A stretch of 12,967 nt of DNA from Bacillota bacterium (GTDB lineage Bacteria; Bacillota; Clostridia; Christensenellales; Aristaeellaceae). The notes under the pieces were generated by a model. That model was not told the origin of the DNA and searched no databases. It worked only from the letters and a program-made list of their open reading frames with translations. The translations under genes were made by a program, and so were the position numbers. Location: NCBI GenBank assembly GCA_023398575.1, contig JAEWSC010000089.1, positions 1 through 12,967 on the forward strand, in the 5' to 3' direction. Below, in pieces: positions 1 through 6,269 of this stretch; position 1 is the stretch's first letter; every line of letters starts with the position of its first letter.

Positions 1-4
1 CAAT

Positions 5-122
<118 letters not shown>

Positions 123-131
123 TTCCAATAT

Positions 132-1738
<1,607 letters not shown>

Positions 1739-1769
1739 GGAGATGCCTTCCTTTACTGGCCGCAGCATG

Positions 1770-1799
1770 CTATAATGGAATAGCAAAGCACGGCTTCAA
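1770..1799 (-). promoter_or_regulatory. Possible promoter of the serine recombinase, overlapping an 18-bp inverted repeat
   Basis: On the minus strand TTGAAG (1794-1799) and TTATAG (1770-1775) are 18 bp apart, about 30 bp before the recombinase start. The -10 lies within the inverted repeat TGCTAT-AATGGA-ATAGCA (1768-1785), which could be an operator. On the other strand the same repeat contains an extended -10 (TGCTATAAT), so the two directions compete for overlapping sites. Confidence 0.4.
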
Positions 1800-1860
1800 T
1801 GTGGTGTTGGTGGTCATGGTTTGCTGCCCGTTCCCTGCTCGAACAGGGGGCGGGTTTTTT
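1782..1860 (+). ncRNA. Candidate short RNA divergent from the recombinase gene
   Basis: An extended -10 promoter (TGCTATAAT, TATAAT at 1771-1776; -35 poor) predicts a start near 1782. A strong terminator ends at 1860, giving a transcript of about 80 nt. The longest reading frame inside starts at ATG 1799, codes for 22 Trp-rich residues and has no ribosome binding site, so a non-coding RNA is likelier than a peptide. Expression is inferred only from promoter and terminator. Confidence 0.35.
1827..1860 (+). terminator. Rho-independent terminator, plus strand
   Basis: 11-bp stem CCCGTTCCCTG (1827-1837) / CAGGGGGCGGG (1844-1854) with two G-T wobbles, a 6-nt loop, then six T (1855-1860). There is no T-run on the minus strand, so it acts rightwards, although no plus-strand protein gene precedes it. 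Confidence 0.75.
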
Positions 1861-2176
1861 ATGTTGAGGATTTTTGATTATTGACTGAATCCATGGTGGA
1901 TGACGCCTGTGTTTGATCGGTTACTAACCCTGTATCAGGTTGCTGCTGGTATAGCTTCTTTGCGATTAATGTCGTATTGTCAACGAGTTCACCAAACCCA
2001 AACAAAAGCCAAGATGAAATCCATGATACTATGGGGCCACATATGATGACTAACATACCAGTACCTGCATTGACATTTTGGAAAATGCCTATTCCAAAAA
2101 TGATACTTGCTACAATACCGACAACAGAAAGAAACCTGGCTAAGTCTTTGATTTTTACCCCAATGTCCTTGAACAT
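1859..2176 (-). CDS. Small two-helix membrane protein of the lysogeny module
   Basis: 105 residues. Two hydrophobic segments are visible (about 14-35 and 40-62, the second with ISSWLLFGFGEL), followed by a polar Gln/Ser/Thr-rich tail; the order suggests an inner-membrane protein with a cytoplasmic tail. A GAAAGGG ribosome binding site lies 8 nt before the ATG at 2176. It is encoded on the repressor strand beside the integrase, the usual place for phage genes expressed in the lysogen. Superinfection exclusion or another immunity function is possible from position alone; I recognise no named family. Its stop overlaps the T-run of the oppositely directed terminator. Confidence 0.75.
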   Translation of the reverse strand: MFKDIGVKIKDLARFLSVVGIVASIIFGIGIFQNVNAGTGMLVIICGPIVSWISSWLLFGFGELVDNTTLIAKKLYQQQPDTGLVTDQTQASSTMDSVNNQKSST

Positions 2177-2200
2177 GTTTTCATCCCTTTCAAATATATT

Positions 2201-2228
2201 CTTATATGTTTGTGTAACTTTTTGTTAA
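2201..2228 (-). promoter_or_regulatory. Probable promoter of the membrane-protein gene
   Basis: On the minus strand TTAACA (2223-2228) and TATAAG (2201-2206) are separated by 16 bp, about 25 bp upstream of the ATG at 2176. Confidence 0.5.
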
Positions 2229-2339
2229 ATTAGCCCCATAAACAGAATATGAAAATGATGGTAATATATATAAGCCGCAAGCGCGCTGCGGTATGCAGGC
2301 CGAAACTTTAATTATTTATAAGGCATGAAGGAGATTATT

Positions 2340-2483
2340 GTGCGCCGCATATACATTTCAGATGAATCACGACCTTTCGTTTATGGTATATACAACACCC
2401 ACGAGGGAGTTCTATATATTAACCTATCTGCTGATCCAACTGGTGTTATATTGCTTTATACAAAAGAAGCTCTCCTTGCTTAA
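2340..2483 (+). CDS. Small ORF, 47 aa, unknown function
   Basis: The frame begins with GTG at 2340, preceded by AAGGAG (2328-2333) at 6 nt, and ends with TAA at 2481-2483. An in-frame ATG at 2325 (52 aa) exists but has no usable ribosome binding site. The product starts MRRIYISDES and ends YTKEALLA; it looks like an ordinary soluble mini-protein with alternating polar and hydrophobic residues. A terminator-like hairpin follows 20 nt later. It lies between two minus-strand genes, so it must have its own promoter; an AT-rich TAATATATATAAG tract at 2262-2274 is a candidate -10 without a clear -35. I do not recognise a family. Confidence 0.5.
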   Translation: MRRIYISDESRPFVYGIYNTHEGVLYINLSADPTGVILLYTKEALLA

Positions 2484-2500
2484 TCTTTAATGCCTGCATG

Positions 2501-2536
2501 TCCCGCAGTTGGGCCTACTGCGGGGCGATTTTATTT
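2501..2536 (+). terminator. Terminator between the small ORF and the repressor gene
   Basis: Stem (T)CCCGCAG (2501-2508) / CTGCGGG(G) (2518-2525), 9-nt loop, then CGATTTTATTTT. It follows the small plus-strand ORF and overlaps the 3' end of the convergent repressor gene. Confidence 0.6.
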
Positions 2537-3028
2537 TGCAGCTTTCTCTTGCTCCGGTACTTGCGTGTTGGCCTTAGCATTTTCCATCATGATTTTGGCA
2601 TTGTCGAATAGGTACTGATTGTCATCCGTGTCTGTTTCCACCTGAACAGTTTCACTAGCTATATATTTGGAAGATAAAACCAGATCAGAAGCATATTCAA
2701 ATACCTTTTTTTGACCATCTACATTCAGTTGAAAACAAATATTCATAATGTCTTTTAACAATTCACCATACTGGATATCAACAGATTCTTCTACTCGAAG
2801 TGGTTTGCCATAACCAAATGCGTGTAGAATGTTTTCTACTTCGTACAACTCACAAAGCATCATTAGTACGTCAGCATCAGGCTGGCGGTGTCCGGATTCA
2901 TAACTATAAATCGTCTTGGGTTTGATGTCGTGTCCTTTTTCCAACAGCCAACTACATACCTGTTGAACCGAAAGTCCACGATTTATACGGTAGCCCTTTA
3001 GCACTTCTGCGATCTGTTCTCTCGACAT
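2531..3028 (-). CDS. XRE/CI-like transcriptional repressor
   Basis: 165 residues. Residues about 4-60 form a helix-turn-helix of the XRE (Cro/CI) type, with the recognition region around KPKTIYSYESGHRQPD. The C-terminal 90 residues are helical and acidic, with no Ser-Lys LexA-type peptidase motif that I can see, so relief of repression may need an antirepressor rather than RecA-driven cleavage. The start at 3028 is favoured over the longer frame because GAGGTGAG lies just upstream. It is transcribed leftwards, away from the Cro-like gene, and the operator array lies between them. This is the classic lysogeny switch arrangement, so the protein probably binds the 17-bp palindromes at 3084-3171. 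Confidence 0.9.
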   Translation of the reverse strand: MSREQIAEVLKGYRINRGLSVQQVCSWLLEKGHDIKPKTIYSYESGHRQPDADVLMMLCELYEVENILHAFGYGKPLRVEESVDIQYGELLKDIMNICFQLNVDGQKKVFEYASDLVLSSKYIASETVQVETDTDDNQYLFDNAKIMMENAKANTQVPEQEKAAK

Positions 3029-3046
3029 GCTCTCACCTCTTGGATC

Positions 3047-3075
3047 ATTATAAACGCAACACACTTAAAATACAA
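3047..3075 (-). promoter_or_regulatory. Leftward promoter of the repressor gene
   Basis: On the minus strand TTGTAT (3070-3075) and a perfect TATAAT (3047-3052) are 17 bp apart, 18 bp before the repressor ATG at 3028. Operator 1 lies just upstream of the -35, a position compatible with autoregulation. Confidence 0.75.
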
Positions 3076-3083
3076 GAAAAATA

Positions 3084-3171
3084 TTCCGCGAAACGCGGAA
3101 ACATTTGCGCAATTGGTCTTGACATGCTGCGAAAAGCAGAATATAATGATGAAAATCCGCGAAACGCAGAA
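3084..3171. promoter_or_regulatory. Three-copy operator array of the lysogeny switch
   Basis: O1 at 3084-3100 is a perfect 17-bp palindrome, TTCCGCG-AAA-CGCGGAA. O2 at 3125-3141 (TGCTGCGAAAAGCAGAA) matches 13 of 17 positions. O3 at 3155-3171 (ATCCGCGAAACGCAGAA) matches 15 of 17. Starts are 41 and 30 bp apart, near whole helical turns. O2 fills the spacer of the rightward promoter exactly and O3 lies just after its -10. Confidence 0.8.
3119..3147 (+). promoter_or_regulatory. Rightward early promoter, perfect sigma-70 consensus
   Basis: TTGACA (3119-3124), 17-bp spacer, TATAAT (3142-3147). It drives the Cro-like gene at 3187 and the early operon. Operator O2 occupies the spacer, so repressor binding would block RNA polymerase. 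Confidence 0.9.
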
Positions 3172-3186
3172 AACGAGGCGATTAAT

Positions 3187-3408
3187 ATGAGTGTAACAAA
3201 AATTCTTTCAGATTACATTGAACAGAAAGGAATCTCTGTTTTGAGAATGTGCGAAAAGACAGGTTTGTCATATAAGCGCATTCAACCCAGTCTCGCCAAG
3301 AATGGGAAAAGGGAATTGCGGGCTACAGAGTTTATGGAGATTTGTCATTACATTGGGGTTGATCCGATGACCTTTTCTCCTTTTAAGAACGATTCACATA
3401 AAATCTAA
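3187..3408 (+). CDS. Cro-like HTH protein
   Basis: 73 residues, almost entirely one XRE-type helix-turn-helix domain (about 5-65; MCEKTGLSYKRIQPSLAKNG covers the turn and recognition helix). The start at 3187 is chosen over the upstream frame because GAGG (3175-3178) lies 8 nt before it and the promoter TATAAT is at 3142-3147. As the first gene under the rightward promoter, divergent from the repressor, it should be the Cro-type regulator of the lytic switch. It may read the same operators. Confidence 0.85.
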   Translation: MSVTKILSDYIEQKGISVLRMCEKTGLSYKRIQPSLAKNGKRELRATEFMEICHYIGVDPMTFSPFKNDSHKI

Positions 3409-3430
3409 AGGCAATTGGAGCGATGACGAC

Positions 3431-3613
3431 ATGGCATCAAAGAAGATAGAAAAAAGATTGGATGACATCCGAGTCCAGGACGGAAGCGGTCAGGCTTCCA
3501 GTTTGAACGAAATGACCGATTGGCTACTAAGGGTGCTTTCCGGTGGAAATGTATCCGCTTATGCGGCGGATGTGATGGAGCGGGCGGCAGCTTCTATAGA
3601 GGCGACGGCGTGA
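3431..3613 (+). CDS. Small phage early protein, unknown
   Basis: 60 residues, starting MASKKIEKRL and mostly helical, with an Ala-rich end. GGAG (3417-3420) lies 10 nt before the ATG. Its TGA overlaps a possible GTG start of the next gene (GTGA at 3610-3613). No family recognised; it is accepted because it fills the operon, has an SD-like site and shows coupling with the next frame. Confidence 0.6.
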   Translation: MASKKIEKRLDDIRVQDGSGQASSLNEMTDWLLRVLSGGNVSAYAADVMERAAASIEATA

Positions 3614-3720
3614 CAAGAAAAAACAAAGCCATGTTGAAAGTATACCCAACTGTGGATTCAGTGCAGATCGAATCACAGATGCGCATTCTACCTTTGCAGC
3701 ATGAAAATGGAGGCGAAAGA

Positions 3721-3924
3721 ATGGTGCGGAGTAACACACGCGATACTTTATGCAAGAAACTGGATGATGTGATTAAGGAGAGCGGAGCTACGTATGGAGC
3801 TACGATCAGCGCATTGAAATGGCTATTGGTTGCCTATCAGGATAAAGGAGACAACCTCTTGAATGGTACCAACATCCAAGAGGTTGCAGCACAGTCGCAG
3901 AATCAAAGCGTGAAACTACCGTGA
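3721..3924 (+). CDS. Small phage early protein, unknown
   Basis: 67 residues from ATG 3721, which has GGAGG (3709-3713) 7 nt upstream. The same frame is open further upstream, and GTG at 3610 with GAGG (3599-3602), overlapping the previous stop, would give 104 residues, so the start is ambiguous. The shared part contains a helical segment, KKLDDVIKESGATYGATISA, that could form a small helix-turn-helix, but I cannot assign it. The 3' end overlaps the end of the convergent 72-aa gene by 22 bp. Confidence 0.6.
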   Translation: MVRSNTRDTLCKKLDDVIKESGATYGATISALKWLLVAYQDKGDNLLNGTNIQEVAAQSQNQSVKLP

Positions 3925-4121
3925 TGGGCGTATTCGTTATGCAATTCATCAATGATTATGTAGAGTTTGTCCAGCATTTCAGAGTATTTCAGCGTTGACA
4001 AGTCCTCTTTCGAGCTTAGGATTTGAACGGCGAGAAGACCAAGGCTATCACGAAGGACAATTTTCTGATGACGAAGCGCCTGGTCGTTGTTCTCAAAAAA
4101 GTTTGATTTGCATTCTTCCAC
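3903..4121 (-). CDS. Counter-oriented 72-aa protein in the early region, unknown
   Basis: Starts with GTG at 4121 behind an almost perfect ribosome binding site on the minus strand (AAGGGGGTGA, ending 4 nt before it). A good promoter (TTGTCC-17-TAAAAT) lies 23 bp upstream of the start. The product is a soluble, mainly helical, acidic protein (MEECKSNFFENNDQ at the start) with no signal or membrane segment. It is the only minus-strand gene inside the rightward early operon and has its own promoter, so it could be expressed in the lysogen when the early promoter is shut. A moron, antirepressor-control or immunity role is possible but unproven. Confidence 0.65.
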   Translation of the reverse strand: MEECKSNFFENNDQALRHQKIVLRDSLGLLAVQILSSKEDLSTLKYSEMLDKLYIIIDELHNEYAHHGSFTL

Positions 4122-4143
4122 AATTTCACCCCCTTTTCACTTG

Positions 4144-4172
4144 ATTTTACCAGATTTGCAAAAAGCGGACAA
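4144..4172 (-). promoter_or_regulatory. Promoter of the counter-oriented 72-aa gene
   Basis: On the minus strand TTGTCC (4167-4172), 17-bp spacer, TAAAAT (4144-4149), followed by a strong ribosome binding site and the GTG start at 4121. Confidence 0.65.
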
Positions 4173-4218
4173 CACAATGCAGAAGGATAGCAGCAAAAAG
4201 GAGATTGGAGGTGGGAAA

Positions 4219-4635
4219 ATGGGTGGTGTTATGTTTTCTGAGGAATGGCTTCGGGCGTATTGCCAGCGGACCGGGAACAATAAAGGTCTTTTTGCTGGGC
4301 CAGACGGTGAGCTTGTGGCAAAACCCAAACGCAGCAAGTATGGAAACCGGAAAGCTACTCGCGGGGAGGAAGCCTTTGACAGCGAGCATGAAGCGGAGGT
4401 CTATGACGAGCTTGTTTTGCAGCAAAAGGCTGGGGAAATACGCGGGTTTACCCGGCAGCAGGCTTTTTTACTGCCTGGGGGTGTGAAGTACATTGCCGAT
4501 TTTGTTGTGTTGCACAATGACCGTTCTTATTGCGTGGTTGATGCCAAGAGTGTTGCAACGCGCAAGGACAAGGTGTATCGGATCAAAAAGCGGCAAATGC
4601 GCGAATGCTTGGGGCTTGACATTATTGAGGTATAG
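4219..4635 (+). CDS. DUF1064-family nuclease-like protein
   Basis: 138 residues. From about residue 39 the sequence follows the DUF1064 pattern: KYGNRK, then FDSEHEAEVYDEL, then YIADFVV, then VVDAKSVATRK. Residues Glu58, Asp93 and the pair Asp107-x-Lys109 fit a PD-(D/E)XK nuclease core, the fold family of Holliday-junction resolvases. In phages this family is found in replication and recombination regions, and a role in resolving DNA junctions is inferred from that. The start at 4219 is supported by GGAGGTGG (4207-4214); an in-frame ATG at 4231 is too far from it. First gene after the convergent 72-aa gene, and it is followed 3 bp later by the next one. Confidence 0.85.
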   Translation: MGGVMFSEEWLRAYCQRTGNNKGLFAGPDGELVAKPKRSKYGNRKATRGEEAFDSEHEAEVYDELVLQQKAGEIRGFTRQQAFLLPGGVKYIADFVVLHNDRSYCVVDAKSVATRKDKVYRIKKRQMRECLGLDIIEV

Positions 4636-4638
4636 GGC

Positions 4639-4848
4639 ATGGGTAAAAAGCTTTATCGGTTTTTGCATGTGGTCCTTACCGTTATCATTCGCCTTCGGCC
4701 GATACGGGCTATATACCTTTGGCGGAAAAACCGAAAGCCTGTGCTGTACATACCAATGACCCCGGAAGAAGCCGCACTGTTCATTTCCGGGCAAAACGGG
4801 CGATTGCGCCAGGTAATGGGAAGCTTGTACAAAAAAGTGAAATGGTGA
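4639..4848 (+). CDS. Small basic phage protein, unknown
   Basis: 69 residues, very basic (many Arg and Lys), with a hydrophobic stretch at about 8-18 (FLHVVLTVIIR) too short and charged for a clear membrane helix. It starts 3 nt after the DUF1064 gene, with a weak GAGG upstream, and ends 4 nt before the tRNA-like structure. The basic charge suggests nucleic-acid binding, but no family is recognised. Confidence 0.55.
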   Translation: MGKKLYRFLHVVLTVIIRLRPIRAIYLWRKNRKPVLYIPMTPEEAALFISGQNGRLRQVMGSLYKKVKW

Positions 4849-4852
4849 TTAT

Positions 4853-4929
4853 GTGGCCTTGGCGCAAGGAGCGCGGATGCAGGCGGAGGGCTGCATCAGG
4901 GCTGGGTTCGATACCCGGAGGCTGCACCA
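4853..4929 (+). ncRNA. tRNA-like structure with GGAGG in the anticodon-position loop
   Basis: All parts of a cloverleaf are present. Acceptor stem 4853-4859/4919-4925 is 7 bp (two G-U). T4860 corresponds to U8. D-stem GCGC/GCGC (4862-4865/4871-4874) has the minimal D-loop AAGGA, matching A14, R15, G18, G19 and A21. The T-arm is CTGGG-TTCGATA-CCCGG (4902-4918). Discriminator A4926 and CCA 4927-4929 follow. The anticodon arm is abnormal: a 7-bp stem GATGCAG/CTGCATC (4876-4882/4891-4897) with the 8-nt loop GCGGAGGG, which has no U33. It cannot decode normally. The loop holds GGAGG (4885-4889), able to pair with the anti-Shine-Dalgarno of 16S rRNA. It may be the 5' domain of the structured RNA that follows or a separately processed RNA. 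Confidence 0.7.
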
Positions 4930-5205
4930 CACGGTAGGGCTTACCATCCAGCCGATTAGTGGGTTGGCCGCTAGTATCCAATCGGAGAAAGCGCGTAAAG
5001 CCTAGTTTCGGGGTTGTGAATTGAAAACCCTGTCCATCCTTCCGACTGGCGAAGGCGCAAGGTGTAAGCTACCGCAACGCGATACGTGAAAAAGAGCCTT
5101 ATGGGTTCCCCGGCGGTTGGGTTTCCGACACGGTATTCGGAAAGACAAAGACCGCACCCACAAAGGAAGCCGCTTTCAGATGGCGGAAGGAGGTGAGATA
5201 AGGGC

Positions 5206-5391
5206 ATGCCGGACTTTCTAAACTTCCTGCAATTCCATGCACATCGTTTAATATTTAATACTTCCCGTTTTGAAAAATATGATCTTGAACGTGACTTGTT
5301 GCCTGTACCGCTAACATACAGACAGCCGGTTTTTGATAAGCGCGATGCTATACGCAATCGAAAGCATGCAATTAGTGTCCGGGGTAAGTAG
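5206..5391 (+). CDS. Small ORF inside the structured RNA region, 61 aa
   Basis: A perfect 10-nt Shine-Dalgarno, AAGGAGGTGA (5187-5196), lies 9 nt before ATG 5206. The frame codes for 61 residues (MPDFLNFLQFHAHRLIF at the start) rich in Arg, Phe and Leu, with no recognised domain. The long-range helix 5209-5221/5372-5382 spans nearly the whole frame and would compete with translation. So this may be a real gene with structured flanks, or a chance frame in a structured RNA whose SD serves another purpose. Confidence 0.45.
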   Translation: MPDFLNFLQFHAHRLIFNTSRFEKYDLERDLLPVPLTYRQPVFDKRDAIRNRKHAISVRGK

Positions 5392-5477
5392 CGTGATGTT
5401 TCGCTTCTGCGGAAGTGACCAGGGCGGACCTAACGCCCTGGACCTTTGGCGAGAAAGTAGCAAATGTGAAATGCGAC

Positions 5478-5514
5478 GCCATGCCGTAGTTTGGGCATAT
5501 ACGGCATGGCTTTT
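5478..5514 (+). terminator. Rho-independent terminator ending the structured RNA
   Basis: Perfect 11-bp stem GCCATGCCGTA (5478-5488) / TACGGCATGGC (5500-5510), 11-nt loop, then TTTT (5511-5514). It splits the early operon, so genes from 5567 onwards need read-through, antitermination or another promoter. Confidence 0.75.
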
Positions 5515-5566
5515 ACACCAACACCACATTAATATTTAATTTTCTACAAAGGAGCGTGCAGGACCG

Positions 5567-5854
5567 ATGCCGCGTAAAACACTGGGGAAATGTGTTGAAG
5601 TCAGTTTCAAGGAAATGATCATTTTGCCACCTGGCCCTGGTAAGTGCCTGGAGTGTGCAGAGGCCCACGATCCGCGGTTACCCCATAACAGGGATAGCCT
5701 TTACTACAACATGAAGTTTCGTCAGCAGCATGACAGAGCACCCACCTGGGCGGATGCAATTGCGCACTGTCCTGATGATGTGAAGGCAGTTGCTATCGAG
5801 GAACTTGCTAAACATGGCATCAATGCCGCTGCTACCGAAACGGTACGGGCTTAA
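5567..5854 (+). CDS. Conserved phage early protein, unknown
   Basis: 95 residues. The centre carries HNRDSLYYNMKFRQQH and then PTWADAIAHC, a pattern I recall from many hypothetical proteins of Firmicutes phages. Two Cys in CLEC plus the Cys of AHC could bind metal. AAAGGAG (5548-5554) is 12 nt before the ATG, rather far; AGGA at 5560-5563 is a nearer, weaker site. It lies downstream of the RNA terminator and 2 nt before the DUF551 gene. No function known. Confidence 0.8.
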   Translation: MPRKTLGKCVEVSFKEMIILPPGPGKCLECAEAHDPRLPHNRDSLYYNMKFRQQHDRAPTWADAIAHCPDDVKAVAIEELAKHGINAAATETVRA

Positions 5855-5856
5855 CA

Positions 5857-6054
5857 ATGGATACGGGTTGGATCAGAGTAAAGGACCGGTATCCTACAGA
5901 GGCGGACGCCGATTCACAACATTGTGTGCTGGTTTGGCATACCTTTCAGGGCGTAATGGTTACCGGCTGGCATAACCTGCATAACCGGTTTATGACCCAT
6001 TGGATGACACCGCCAGCGCCGCCTAATGATCGGGATGGAATAGAAACAATATGA
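5857..6054 (+). CDS. DUF551-family small phage protein
   Basis: 65 residues with the DUF551 layout: WIRVKDRYP near the N-terminus, CVLVWHT in the middle, and the closing THWMTPPAPP. The family is common in phage early regions and has no known function. The ATG follows the previous stop by 2 nt without a clear SD, so translation is probably coupled. The stop (6052-6054) lies at the foot of an 11-bp hairpin. Confidence 0.8.
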   Translation: MDTGWIRVKDRYPTEADADSQHCVLVWHTFQGVMVTGWHNLHNRFMTHWMTPPAPPNDRDGIETI

Positions 6055-6080
6055 CCGCAGCTGCGCTAACAGTTGCGGTC
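6053..6080 (+). repeat. 11-bp hairpin after the DUF551 gene
   Basis: GACCGCAGCTG (6053-6063) / CAGTTGCGGTC (6070-6080) with loop CGCTAA and one G-U. No T-run follows, so it is not a canonical terminator; it may protect the mRNA 3' end. Confidence 0.55.
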
Positions 6081-6101
6081 ATGCGGGTATCTGCCCAATG
6101 C

Positions 6102-6211
6102 TTGCACAAAAACCCTTATTTATTATACCAAAAATGCCACTATTTTGCAAGTGGTAGCACATAAGCTACGCTCCTGTGGGAGCGCCAAAGGGATTTCCGA
6201 TCGCCCTTTGG
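6102..6211 (+). promoter_or_regulatory. Promoter and structured leader of the DUF3102 operon
   Basis: TTGCAC (6102-6107), 16 bp, TATACC (6124-6129) is a plausible promoter. The leader then holds consecutive hairpins: CCACT/AGTGG (6137-6141/6150-6154), GTAGC/GCTAC (6154-6158/6165-6169, sharing base 6154), CGCTCC/GGAGCG with a TGTG loop (6169-6174/6179-6184, sharing base 6169), and CCAAAGGG/CCCTTTGG (6185-6192/6204-6211). None is followed by a T-run. The next gene begins at 6270. It may be a cis-regulatory leader; no known riboswitch recognised. Confidence 0.45.
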
Positions 6212-6269
6212 AAACCTTCGGACGCAAAATCTTGTTATGTGATTACAGAGGTTTTTGAAAGGAGTAAAT

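Larger units (their letters stand above)
4930..5514 (+). ncRNA. Candidate large structured phage RNA (ROOL/GOLLD-like or new)
   Basis: No convincing protein gene occupies 4849-5205. Helices seen: GGTA/TACC (4933-4936/4942-4945); CCGATT/AATCGG (4952-4957/4980-4985); GGGTT/AACCC (5011-5015/5026-5030); CCTTC/GAAGG (5038-5042/5051-5055). A nested stack of 21 bp follows: 5097-5100/5163-5166, 5102-5106/5156-5160, 5113-5117/5151-5155 and 5122-5128/5137-5143. Then CCGC/GCGG (5170-5173/5183-5186). A long-range helix pairs 5209-5214 and 5218-5221 with 5377-5382 and 5372-5375. A UGCG (UNCG) tetraloop hairpin (5401-5418) is directly followed by an 8-bp hairpin (5419-5441). A terminator ends it at about 5514. 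The length of about 585 nt and the position next to a tRNA-like element in a prophage resemble ROOL and GOLLD RNAs; I cannot match their consensus by eye. A long 5' leader of the ORF at 5206 is the alternative. Confidence 0.55.

Noticed and set aside
4853..4929. A normal decoding tRNA
   Set aside because: The anticodon arm is 22 nt with a 7-bp stem and 8-nt loop and lacks U33, so no amino acid can be assigned.
4842..4937. 31-codon frame starting MVIMWPWRKER overlapping the tRNA-like structure
   Set aside because: No Shine-Dalgarno at useful distance, and the complete cloverleaf with CCA explains the sequence better. Kept in mind as the main alternative.
4971..5357. 128-aa minus-strand frame across the structured region
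   Set aside because: No ribosome binding site at its start, odd composition, no recognisable domain, and it overlaps the helices and the ORF with a perfect SD on the other strand.
4930..5514. Group II or group I intron
   Set aside because: I found no domain V-like hairpin, no GTGCG-type 5' end, no intron-encoded protein and no interrupted gene around it.
6053..6080. Terminator after DUF551
   Set aside because: Good 11-bp stem but no T-run on either strand.
6073..6258. 61-aa frame between the DUF551 and DUF3102 genes
   Set aside because: No ribosome binding site, and it runs through the consecutive perfect hairpins, which explain the sequence better.
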